Positions 12,497 to 23,136 of a DNA stretch of 64,000 nt are shown in pieces (the first letter of the stretch is position 1; each line of letters opens with the position of its first letter). The notes beneath the pieces are model-generated. The model had not been told where the DNA came from and made no database searches. It was given only the letters and a program-made list of their open reading frames with translations. The stretch covers positions 19,259,366-19,323,365 of the forward strand of contig NC_088777.1 of the NCBI RefSeq assembly GCF_954871325.1. Direction: 5' to 3'. Source of the stretch: Gordionus sp. m RMFG-2023. Taxonomy: Eukaryota > Nematomorpha > Gordioida > Chordodea > Parachordodidae. A program made the position numbers and the translations under genes.

Positions 12497-13340
12497 TTAC
12501 ATATCTCCATTTAAGGTTATAAACATATAAAGGTGCTGTGACATAGAATTCAAATAACTAACCTGGATTAGAATATTTAGAGGAATTATATTGAACAATT
12601 TGGAGAAATATTGAAATAGAAGTATAAAGAGGTATATTAAATTAATTGAATAGATATCACATAAATAGAAAATTATAAAGAAGCTGATTATAATCAATTG
12701 AATAGAATTAAAAAGAGAATAAGTTTTAACGGAAACTCTAAAAAGAAGAAGATTAAATTTAAATAGAAGTATTTTAATAGAATAATAATTTGAATTTAGA
12801 TTTAAGAATATAAAAGTAGAAAATAAAGGATTTAAGTAAATAAATATAAGTTATTAATTAGAAGATTTTGAAGAAATATAAGAAATAGTACCAGAATTAC
12901 AGTAATGAATTGAAATTTAATTAATTAAAACATAAATATAAAGAAAATTTTATAAGATGTGGTATACGATAATAATAATTTTATTAGTAAGTATTATAAT
13001 AAACATAAAATATCATAGAATAAGTTTTATTTATAATGCATATAACCATTAGTGAAAAGGATAAAATTATAAGTATTATTTTAGCAATTTATACACCTTA
13101 TTATTATTAATAGTAGGAATGTTATTAGGAGGTAGAAATATAAGAGAGAAGACAAAAACTCTATAAGGAGAGATGGTAAGAAAGAATAGTCGATAAATAT
13201 AATATGGAAAAATTATCTGAATAAACAAAATTAGAACCTAATACAGAAAAATTAAGGATTTCTATAAAGAAGTTAAGAACTAAAAATATAAGGATAATAA
13301 AGAGTTTAGAAGACAAAGAAGTTTATCTATATTATATCGG
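12497..13340. other. Strand-asymmetric purine-rich tract with a long minus-strand open frame
   Basis: The plus strand is strikingly rich in A and G (AGAAGAAGATT, GAAATATAAGAAATAG and similar) compared with its neighbours. On the minus strand a frame of about 117 codons without a stop runs from near 12850 to 12497. It is rich in Phe, Leu and Ile (for example LIYLFILLFQYFSKLFNIIP). It has no recognised domain and no clear start. It could be a by-product of the composition, a mitochondrial-derived insert or a transposon relic. Confidence 0.3.
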
Positions 13341-13349
13341 TTGAACCAG

Positions 13350-13640
13350 AATAATTTTATAGGCGTACGTCACAGTACACACCAGTCTACATTAGTATTA
13401 AGGTAAAAAGATTAATTTAGTTGCCTCAGGTTGAATAATTTTATAGGCATACGTCAAAATACACACAAGCCTACATTAGAATTAGGGTAAAAGAAGAAAG
13501 ATTATTATATTTGCTGCAAGTCGAATAATTTTATGGGCGTACGTCAGAGCACTTATAGCCTACATTACTATAATAGTTCTGGTAAAACAATCGAATAGGC
13601 GTACAGCATAGTAGAGGTCTGCATTGGGCAAGGTTTCGGC
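13350..13640. repeat. Tandem repeat, unit about 85 bp, 3.5 copies
   Basis: The phrase GAATAATTTTATAGGCGTAC, then GTCAxAGxACACA and AGCCTACATTA, recurs with starts near 13350, 13432 and 13518, with a shortened copy near 13590. The core contains GGCGTACGTC around the palindrome GTAC, and within each unit TAGGCGTAC is answered by GTCTACATTA-like sequence. The function is unknown. Confidence 0.7.
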
Positions 13641-13700
13641 CCAACCGGCCACGCCTGCTCATCTAAGTGGGTGGGCGGGTTAAAAAAATTTGAAACTATG
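13611..13700. mobile_element. Possible end of a TAGAGGTCTGC hAT-type element
   Basis: TAGAGGTCTGCATTGGGCAAG followed by GGCCCAACCGGCC and GGGTGGGCGGG resembles the ends of the TAGAGATCTGC and TAGTGATCTGC elements at 33810 and 62760. No matching right end was found before the LTR element at 14409. Confidence 0.35.
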
Positions 13701-14408
13701 GGCGGGCAAGTAGATGAGAGGGTCATAGAAATATAAAATTTTTTTCAAAAACAAACTAAAAAAAATCATAATTATTTAAATGATCATCAATAACAATATT
13801 TCTTTTTTTATTGTACCAATCGTTTTTTTAAGTGAAGAACACTTACCTAACTATATTATGTACAACAATAAAACTTTTCTCTTAAAATAAATAATGATTT
13901 TTGGATATTGAAAATATTTCCTTTTTGGGTCTGAAATCTGCATTGTATTATTTTATTTTAGTAATTAATTGTTTATCTTTATATTTGCTTTTCAATTTTA
14001 TCTTATTATATAATATATAAATTTTATTTTTTATAACATAATTTTTAATAAAAAAATATTTTTAAAATTATATTATGAATAAAGAATATATATCTAAAAA
14101 AAATAATTCAAGTCAAAAGATAATTGAATCAGACAATAAACTCAAATCTTCAATGTGGTAATAATTTTAAATCATTTTCGATGAAAATGATAAATGATTG
14201 CGAATCTATCTATAAATATAATAACAAAAGTGGCACATCCTTCTTCCTTCGGCATCAATGTTCATCTGTAAATTATGAATTAATAGATAATAAAAAATAA
14301 CCGGATATTTTCAAAAAGACAATTTTCAATTAAGCAAAACGATAAAATCGGGTCTAATTGCCAATTTGTTTTGCGAAATATCGGTTAAATGCGAAAATTT
14401 TGAATTCC

Positions 14409-14740
14409 CGTCAAAAAAAATGACGAAATTACAAAAAAATCAAAAAACAGAAAAGAAATATAAATGACAAACTATAGAGCTAAATAAAAGACCTAGGCAA
14501 TGATCTAAATATAGCAATAACTTATTCAAATCACTAAAATCACAAAAAATAATTTCTTTATTAGTAATTTCAAAAAAAATAATAATAATAATAATCAAAA
14601 TTTCATAAAAAATGAATCATCAAGAAGTAGTTTTCATATAAAAAATTAATAATTTCAAAATTACTTTCAAAAACGATAAAAAAATATATCTAATTAAAAA
14701 TGATTGACATTTTAACTATAAAAAAGTATCATTTATGACA
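14409..14740 (-). repeat. Long terminal repeat (3' LTR of the minus-strand element)
   Basis: It shares with 18635-19017 long runs such as GACGAAATTACAAAAAAATC and TAAAAGACCTAGGCAATGAT, ending in ATCATTTATGACA. Confidence 0.75.
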
Positions 14741-15939
14741 TGCCACCCCTTTATGGGCCAATGACATGCATACAAAAAAAATGTATCTGAAAAAAATGGT
14801 CGATATATAACGGTGTTGCATGATCAATTAAATTGCTATAACAGATTAGTAAAATTTTATAAAGTCCTTCAATTTTATTTGATTAATTCAATAATATCAT
14901 GATTACCTTAAATATTTCAAAAGAAATAGCTAATTTCAATGTGAATGATCCATGCTGATAGTGGATATAACTATGGGAAACACCAAACCCGAAAGGAACA
15001 ATAGATATTTCCTAAAACATCCAATTTCAGAATCGTCATTAACATTATTGTAAACATTAACATTAAGTTGTTTTGTCGGTGATAATAAAATCTTTGTCAA
15101 ATCATCTGCTTCGTTTTCCACTTTGATTTTTTTTTGTCTGTGATATCCCTTCATAATAAAGAATGTTTATTGCCTAAATTCATCATTGATGGTACTGTGG
15201 TATTCCTTCGTGGAGTTTTGGAATAATGAATGACGTTATTATTATGAGACGAATGCTTCAAAAAGCCTGTTTCTGGCAAGATGTGAAAAGCGGCGATGTA
15301 GAGAAATGTATCCCCACTGAATATCGTGGCCATAGCGTAAAGGGATTGGATCTCTATTTATCTTCATTGACATTATACATCGTAATCGGGTGGTTGTCAT
15401 TGTTCCGAAAGGTTGAGTAAACGATAATTCATGAGCATTGGCTTGATAATTAACTGGACACGAGTCTGATAATGGGGAATACGTTTCACATGTGATTATG
15501 GCAATTTATTAATATTATTATTATTTTATAATAATTAATTTTTTTTTTAAAAAAAATCTTTAAAATACAAGTGAAATACAAACACAAAAAAATAAAAGAA
15601 AATAAATTATCATAAGTGACCGGAAAAAAAAAATACTAATGATATTTATGCCACAAAAAATATTTTATCCACAACTAACCCAGTCATGCGAATCCCCATG
15701 TCAGTATTATTCATTCCTTAATCTTAATTACAAAATTAGAGGCAACTTCCAATAAAAATAAGTTAGGGGAAAAAAAATATACAACAGAAGGGCTGGGAGA
15801 ATAAAAATATTTAACAAGAATTTTTTTTACCAAATGTTTAAGATTCTCTTTTCAATATACATTATTAAGTACCATGATAAAAAGTCATTTACTAAATCGA
15901 TATTGTATTTTCTTTCCAACAAATGTCGATTAAAAAAAT

Positions 15940-16269
15940 AAATTTTTATCAATGTGAATAATAAAACATAACACGACCAAAAAAAAAAACTTTTCGACTA
16001 ACATTGAGAACAAAAGCTATTTTAATACCCTGAAAAAAAAACTTTCTATTCATTCAAGAAAAGATAAAAACAAAACTTTTCTATTCATTAAAAAAATGAC
16101 TTAAAAAAATAATTTTTATCAATGTGACTAATCAAACATAACATGACCAACAACAAAAAAAACTTTTCGACTAACACTGAGAACAAAAGCTATTTTAATA
16201 CCCTGAAAAAACTTTCTATTCATTCAAGAAAAGATAAAAACAAAACTCTTCTATTCATTAAAAAAATGA
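15940..16269. repeat. Tandem duplication of about 165 bp inside the fossil LTR element
   Basis: Two copies (about 15940-16102 and 16103-16269) share CTTTTCGACTAACA, AACAAAAGCTATTTTAATAC and TTCATTCAAGAAAAGATAAA in the same order, with small differences in A-run length. Confidence 0.7.
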
Positions 16270-18634
16270 CTTATTGTCCCTATCATCTGGCAGACAAAGA
16301 ACATTCCTTAACGAACAAAATAAAACCTTTCCAATATCATTAAAATGGTGAAAAACTTTTTACTGAATCCGTCTGAATTGAACTATAAATTGAATCGAAA
16401 CTGACCATAACAACTTGTACACATTGAACAATATTAAAAAAAAATGATCCAATATACGGAACCCCGACCCGATATGAACCGTTAAAAAAAATCGAGTATA
16501 TCATCTCATTATATTTCCCCCATCTTATTTTACATCCACTTGATAATCATTAAGACATCCTAACTTTTCTTCATAAATTATTTCATATTTCTTCATTAAA
16601 AGAGATATATTTTCACGCATTTTATATAATTTATGAATACCAATAGCAACCTTTGGGTTTTCATCAATGCTAATATTGTTTTCAACCATTAATTCCGTGG
16701 AATTTACAGACCTATCAGAATTAAGGGTTGAATTATCTTGTTTTACGGTTAAATCCGTCCCTTCTATTTCATGAATATTTTTTCGAGCATTATTAGCAAT
16801 ATTTTTGTTTTTAGTCTCATTTAGGTCCGAACCATTATGTATGGTAAAAAATATTCCAATAATTATTGAAAGGACCTAACTGAACAATTCAATCCACCCC
16901 ATGATGGTTTCCACATCTTTCTTTACAACCCATAAATCTAGGAAAAATGTGGTATCATGGAGAATTACTCCCAACTTGGTTTTTCCCAAAATTATTATTT
17001 AACCATCAAATTGTCTGACACACATAGATTCTTTTTCAAGTTTACCCCCAGGCCAATACTTATAATAATTTCTTCTAGACATTATGGAAATGCTAGCCCC
17101 TGTGTCGAACAACATGTCAATATCCCTCGAGTCAACTCTTACAGTAACTCTTGGACAAGGACAAGGTTCGACTAATCTCTCAGTCATTAAAATCTCATAT
17201 GTTTTAATTGACTGATCAATATTTATCTCATTTGAAACATTAGTTTCAGGAGAATTCCCATTTGAACATAAATTCAACTCGGAATTTAGTGGTTCATTAA
17301 CAATATTCATATATTTTTTTGTAATATCACTGGGATATTTTTCCCATCTGAAAGTATTAACATCCCTTTTATCGGAATATTTAACAATACCCTTAGGATA
17401 TTTCTCTCATTTAAAATTGTTAGAATCTTCATTATTTTCATTTTTCTCATCAGGATAAAAAAAATTTCTGTTAAAACCACGGCTTTTACGAGAATCATAT
17501 CTCATTTCAGCATGGTTATTTACTTTATTATTATTTCTACCTCCCGATCTCCTACTTACTATATGATTACACTTGCAATCATATAGTCAATTTTTGATAC
17601 AATTTATGCTACATGTCCCGGTTTGTTACATTTAAAACACAAACGAGATTTGCCATAATTCGATCGTAGAACCTCAAATTTATTCGTGTTGGTACCAGAA
17701 ATTTTTCTAACATTAGAATTTTCCAATGTCAGTTTCTTTAACGGAAAACCTTCACGAAATTGTGGCCCCTATACCCACAGCGGGTACATTTCAAGTCTTC
17801 TAAGAATTTTTTATGACCAGAAAAACCATCTTTTTCAACGGAGATATTTTTTCCGTTTGACCATGTCGGACCACATATTTAGCCTTTATTAATATTACTA
17901 TTCGCAATAACCAATTTATTTATATCTTGATACATAATCTTAATCACTTCTTTTATTTCTTTCAATTCTTGGAGGATAACTACAGATCTCTCCACAATAT
18001 CCAAACGATCATCGTTATTACATTCCAAAGATTCTACCATTTCTGGTCTGCTGTTCTTGATTTCATTTAAAACCACATTTAAATTACTTTACAAGACCGA
18101 AATTTTTTACCTACAATCAGCCGACACCGGAGTGTCTATTTTCCAATTTCCATATACCTTGGTCGCAACTAGAGTACATTTTCCAAACAAAAATTTTATT
18201 ATAATAGATAACCCATATAGTGTGATCAATAATAAAATTGTCACTAATGCATTATTTACATCAAATTTATCAACCATTTGATACAAATTTTGATAAGTAA
18301 TACTCGGATATTCCAAAATTTTAATAAATAAGCTAGGCCCAATATCAAAATTAAACATAAAGCCCATCTCATTATATGGAAAATTTATATTACTTTAAAT
18401 CGGTCATGGTAAATGAATAATTTTAGAATATTTAAAAAAATACGTTCTTTTTTCTTTTTTTTTTAAACTATTTTTTTTTTTGAATTAATTATCATTTCTA
18501 AAAAAATTTAAACAAAAATGTGATTGCGTTGTGTCCTGAGGAGAGATACAAAATATAAAATATAAATATTGTCTTTACCTTATAATACCGAATAACCCTA
18601 GAATCAAGACTATCCTGTAGTCACGGTCAACAAC

Positions 18635-19017
18635 TGTCAAAAAAAAATGACGAAATTACAAAAAAATCAAAAAACAGAAAAGAAATATAAATGACAAACT
18701 ATAGAGACAAATAAAAGACCTAGGCAATGATCTAAATATAGAAATAATTTATTCAAATCACTAAAATCACAAAAAATAATTTCTTTATTAGTAATTTCAA
18801 AAAAAATAAATAAATAATAATCAAAATTTCAAAAAAAAAAAATATAAATAATAATCAAAATTTCATAAAAAATGAATTATCAAGAAAAAATGGGTTTTTG
18901 TAGTTTTCATATAAAAAATTAATAATTTCAAAATTACTTTTTATCAAAAACGATAAAAAAATATCTCTAATTAAAAATGATTGACATTTTAACTATAAAA
19001 AAATATCATTTATGACA
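18635..19017 (-). repeat. Long terminal repeat (5' LTR of the minus-strand element)
   Basis: Partner of 14409-14740. It begins TGTCAAAA and ends TATGACA on the plus strand, and it carries extra A-rich segments relative to its partner. Confidence 0.75.
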
Positions 19018-20764
19018 CCATTTATTTGTTAACAACACTATTTTAACTTAGAGATTAGCACTAAATAATTAAATAATTAAAAATTATTTTTGTATTTACA
19101 TCAATCTCTTAAATTCTTGATACCAATCTTATGGGTTTTTCTTTTTATCTGAGGCTAGGTGCTTAATTTCACGTATCACGTAATTATTATTTTATGCTTA
19201 ATTTGTTATTAGAAAATATAATATATAGAATGTAATCGAAATTATCACAATGTCTTACAAATAAATATACCAGCAACCACGAAAATTAGGTTTCCGTAAG
19301 CAAAGGCAGGATTGTTAATTTGGCCTGCACAGATACGGAATTGTAGCCTGAATGGCCTTTTTATGATAGAAAGATAGAATTTACAGCAAAACATTTGATG
19401 AGATAGTTCTAAATTTTATAAATAGCTGCAATTTTTATAATTCTAGTTGGCTGCAGGGATTTAGAAAAAAATAAAATATTAATTTCACACAATCTACAAT
19501 GAAAGAGGGAGCGCCGATCTTAGAAATTTTATTTTTTTTATACAAATAATAAGATTTATTTAATTTTCTAGAAAAGTATGATACTTAGTTGATAGTTCAT
19601 TTTGATAATCATTTCTAAATAATCACTTATGGTTTTTAATAGATATATTTAGAGGGAGTCTTAATTATTGTCTAATTAATATTTATATAAAGTATTTTAA
19701 AAATAGTACAATATTATGTCTAAATAATTTGCAAGACTTTTTACCATTATAATCCTAAATTAAAATTATGAAGGATTAAAATGCAGTGAAAATATTTTAC
19801 TAATTTACTTTAAAAAAACATATGCATTACACATCAAATATTTTAAGATGCTTATTTATATCTTGTGACAACTTTCTAGATTTATTGTATTTATTTATAT
19901 TGCCTTTAATTGTATATAAGTGTAAAATAGCAAAATTATTTTAATCATAGACAGCTAAAAAATTAAGAGAGGAATGAAATAAAGCAATTATGTCTAGCTA
20001 ATATTTAGAATACAATATTAAGCCAAAATAATTTTTGATAATCTTGTAATGAATAAGCCTAAAATTTTAACAATTAAGCCGTTATTCTCTTCTATTAAAT
20101 ACATTATAGCAGGGCGTCAATAGCCTTTACAATCTCAGGGGGCTCAACTAAAAAAAAATTTATGAAAGGCGAAGACCCTATACCCCCTATTTTGCTGGCC
20201 TTCGGCCGGGTTTTATATAATATTATACTTTTTTAATTGAAATTGGCAAACTCTGAACGATTATTCTGAATTACATCCTTCGTCATTTATTATGCATACA
20301 AATAATAATAAAAACAAAAGACATTTTTAAATATAATATTTTTTAATACAAAATATTTATCTATTTTTTACAATATTAAATATTTTCGATTGCGAATATA
20401 AAAAAAATTTTGGTCTAAAGAATTACAAGTGATAAAAAAGGTTAACCTCAAATGATAATGGTTTTTGAAAACCACACACTTAGCAGCCTATGACAAAAAG
20501 TCATTAAACTAATATAACGATGTATTACCATTTTTGACAATGTTTTATAGAATTGGCTAATAAGGAAAAATTTGTAGACCTAATCAAATCAATAATTCTT
20601 AAAGAGGATAATATTAACAACTAATCTAAATCATAAGACTATATGGGTTAATAATAAATACTGCCAAGTCATAAAAATTTTCTATATACCAACCTAATTT
20701 GCTAAATACCAATCATAATTATAAAAATATAATAAAAACCTTATTATTTAAGATATATTATAAC
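19018..20764. other. AT-rich intergenic sequence with one possible transposon end
   Basis: Mostly featureless. Around 20110-20215, GCAGGGCGTCAATAGCC, a G-run and GAAGACCCTATACCCCCTA recall the style of the CATAGGCGTAGCC elements. I could not pair the ends. Confidence 0.35.
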
Positions 20765-20914
20765 GGTATTACGTGGTCGAGTCAGACCCCCTATATATCA
20801 TCCCCCAAAGGACGGAACCACCAAGTTGGAATAAGAAAAAAAAACATGATCTATGTTGGGATTCGAACCTAAACTACCGGGTTGAGACGCTCTGGCCAAC
20901 TAGGCCACAGACGC
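20765..20914 (-). mobile_element. tRNA-derived SINE, minus strand
   Basis: Read on the minus strand from 20914, the head has an RNA polymerase III A box (TGGCCTAGTTGG, 20896-20907) and a perfect B box (GGTTCGAATCC, 20859-20869) with tRNA-like spacing. The acceptor stem does not pair: the 5' end is GCGTCTG, while the 3' side reads CAACATAGATC. It is therefore not a working tRNA gene. The body continues with a T-run, then GGTGGTTCCGTCCTTTGG and GGGGGTCTGACTCGACCACG. This resembles the conserved central region of several invertebrate tRNA-SINEs. Confidence 0.65.
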
Positions 20915-22356
20915 TTTTTAATAGTATCGTTTTTTCAGACATATATATTTATATTATAAATAAATTTGGTAGTATCTATACAAAAAAATATACAAATACA
21001 AATTTGATAGGTAATACCTTGAGACAGTATCTATCATTAATCAACTATTTGGTGGTTAGACTTAGATGACATTATGAAACTAGATAAGTAACCGGGAAAA
21101 TTATTGTGAGTTAATAAATTTCTAAAGGATTTTCCATTTTTAATGATATATAAACGATAGATAGTTGATCATTAGATGCCGGCCAATTTGCATAAATGAC
21201 ATTTACTATGTAAACTCTTATCAGAATTTATTATGTTATAAAAATTGATAAAGCAAAAAATAAATATTTTTGTTTATGCTTAAGAGAGGTGGTAAATGGG
21301 GTATGGGATGTTCGATATGCGGGATGTTCGATATGCAGAATGTTATGAGGTGAGACAGCAGCCTGGTACAGATAAAAGTAAAGAATAGGGTAGAACAAGT
21401 ATTAATTGCAGATGTTTAAATATGGGGACCGGTCCTGAATACTTGACTAAGTGTGTAATAGAGTCAAGTAGCTGCTCGGATTAAAATGGAGAAAACAGTA
21501 AATTAAATTTTAATTTTGGATGTTGAATATTTGTTAAATTTGTTAAGAATATAGTTTAGGTACAAGTAAAAAGAAAATCTATTTAAATAGAATATTTTTT
21601 ATAATGTTCTTAGGGAAAATAAAATTAAATCTAATAACCGAATATGTCATTATAAATTTTTAACATTTTCAGCTATACAATGAAGTTATCTACCAGCTGT
21701 TTTCAAACGTCGTAATAAAAAATTTTCATGATAATATTAAAACCCTGACTTCTACATCCCCATTAGTCAATAAATAATCATTTTATTCCCTTTAAAATTT
21801 ATGAACCTCCCCTTAAAATTTCCCCCAGCCCCTTCCTACTAAATTAAGACTACCCCAATCCAATTTCATTTTCTCATAACTCCAGCTCCTTATAATTTTA
21901 ATGAAGATTTTGCGTTATACCCCACCCCCATGATTAGAAGTCCCTGTTAAGACAATAACATGTTTTTTTCATATAAAATTATTCACATTTCTTACATGAG
22001 TATTTGGTTTATATGGTAACATATTTTAAGTTTATGATTTATAATTACTTTAAACAATATAATTTATTACCAGATTAATAAAGAAATTGGCAAGATAAAA
22101 AAAATAAGATTAAAGAGAATAGATAAACTTTATAATCATATACATATGAATGCTTACATCATAATGCAAAACATCTGATTTTTTTTTATATTTAGAGGTT
22201 GAATAATCATATAAAAGATAAATTATTAATACAATTTTTTATATTATTTTTTTTTTGAGAAATGTATATGTTCAATAAATGTAAGTTGTAAATATTAGTA
22301 TTTCATACCTTTTTTTTATTGATTAATACATATAATATATATATTTCAAAAATTAG
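20915..22356. other. Flank upstream of the first recognised DDHD exon
   Basis: Contains a short GGGATGTTCGATATGC direct repeat near 21307-21338 and a G-richer patch to about 21490. The 5' untranslated region, and possibly a further upstream coding exon of the phospholipase gene, should lie here or further upstream, but none is convincing. Confidence 0.35.
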
Positions 22357-23136
22357 ATGATGATATTGTCCTAACTTACATTGATGAAAATGATGGTAAA
22401 AATACAGATGTAATTGAAAAGGATGACAATCTAATTAAATCACTTAAATGTGATCCTAAATATAGGCGTAGATATTCAAAATTTTATAATTCTATTATGA
22501 CAACTTCAAATAAGGATGTTGATGATATTTCACATAACAACAATAGCATGACACACATTTCAAATTATTTACAGGATAAAAAAAATGCATCAAATAAAAA
22601 CATACAGAATAGCAAAGAAAATAAAAGTTTGAAACATCATAAGGTTCGTAGGAAATCAAATATTGAGTCCATTGTCAATTTTAGCAAAGAAATACAATTC
22701 AATAAATCAAACATTTTCCCCAAGGATGATTTGTCTTCCAAAAATTTGGAGAGTATCAACTTTATAAATGATATTAATTCAAGTAACTCCCCACCTCCTA
22801 TATTGAGTGCCTCAGCATTTCCCTCACGTGAAGACTTAGCAACAACCTCTTCTACTAATTCTGCAATTTATAAACCAGTTGAGCCACACTGGTTTTACCA
22901 AAAAAAATGTTTAGACCCACAAGCCCAATCAGCAGCTAAACTTAGACGTCTCAAGATAGCATCTTTGATTTCTGACAATAATACACCTCTTGACCAAACT
23001 AATTTAAATGTGCCCAATATAACAGATGACAAGAATGATGCCAATGACAGTAATACATTGTGTGACGATAAAGGGTATACTTGGGAACCCTTTTCCCTTT
23101 ATGATTCCATCAAGATTGAACATAAATACAGATATT
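22357..23136 (+). CDS. DDHD1: DDHD1 exon 1 (N-terminal region, PVEPHWFY motif)
   Basis: The frame is open from an acceptor-like AAAATTAG at 22349-22356 and contains its first in-frame ATG at 22497. The upstream part reads DIVLTYIDENDGKNTD, so a previous exon may exist. Residues 1-120 are Asn/Ser/Lys-rich and look disordered; then come [11 protein letters not shown] and [15 protein letters not shown], the diagnostic start of the family's conserved region. The donor is ATT|GTAAAT at 23137, leaving one base of the next codon. Confidence 0.85.

Larger units (their letters stand above)
14409..19017 (-). mobile_element. Fossil LTR retrotransposon, probably Ty3/Gypsy-like, minus strand
   Basis: Two closely matching long terminal repeats (14409-14740 and 18635-19017) bracket about 3.9 kb. 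They start and end near TGTC...GACA. A purine-rich tract (AAAGGGGTGG on the minus strand, 14744-14757) sits just inside the left repeat, as a polypurine tract should, which fixes the orientation. Minus-strand translation shows two gag-type zinc knuckles (near 17600-17660 and 17770-17795) and an aspartic protease core with FDTGASISIMS (near 17075-17110). I recognise no reverse transcriptase or integrase. The element is broken, with several breaks and probably an internal loss. The near-identity of the repeats, apart from some length differences, suggests a fairly recent insertion. No clean target duplication is visible. Confidence 0.7.

Noticed and set aside
20845-20914. tRNA gene on the minus strand
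   Set aside because: A and B boxes are present but the acceptor stem cannot pair and the sequence continues into a SINE body.
21276-21293. Possible tiny first coding exon ATGCTTAAGAGAG|GT for the phospholipase
   Set aside because: Phase would fit the acceptor at 22356, but a five-residue exon in this sequence is expected by chance and nothing else supports it.
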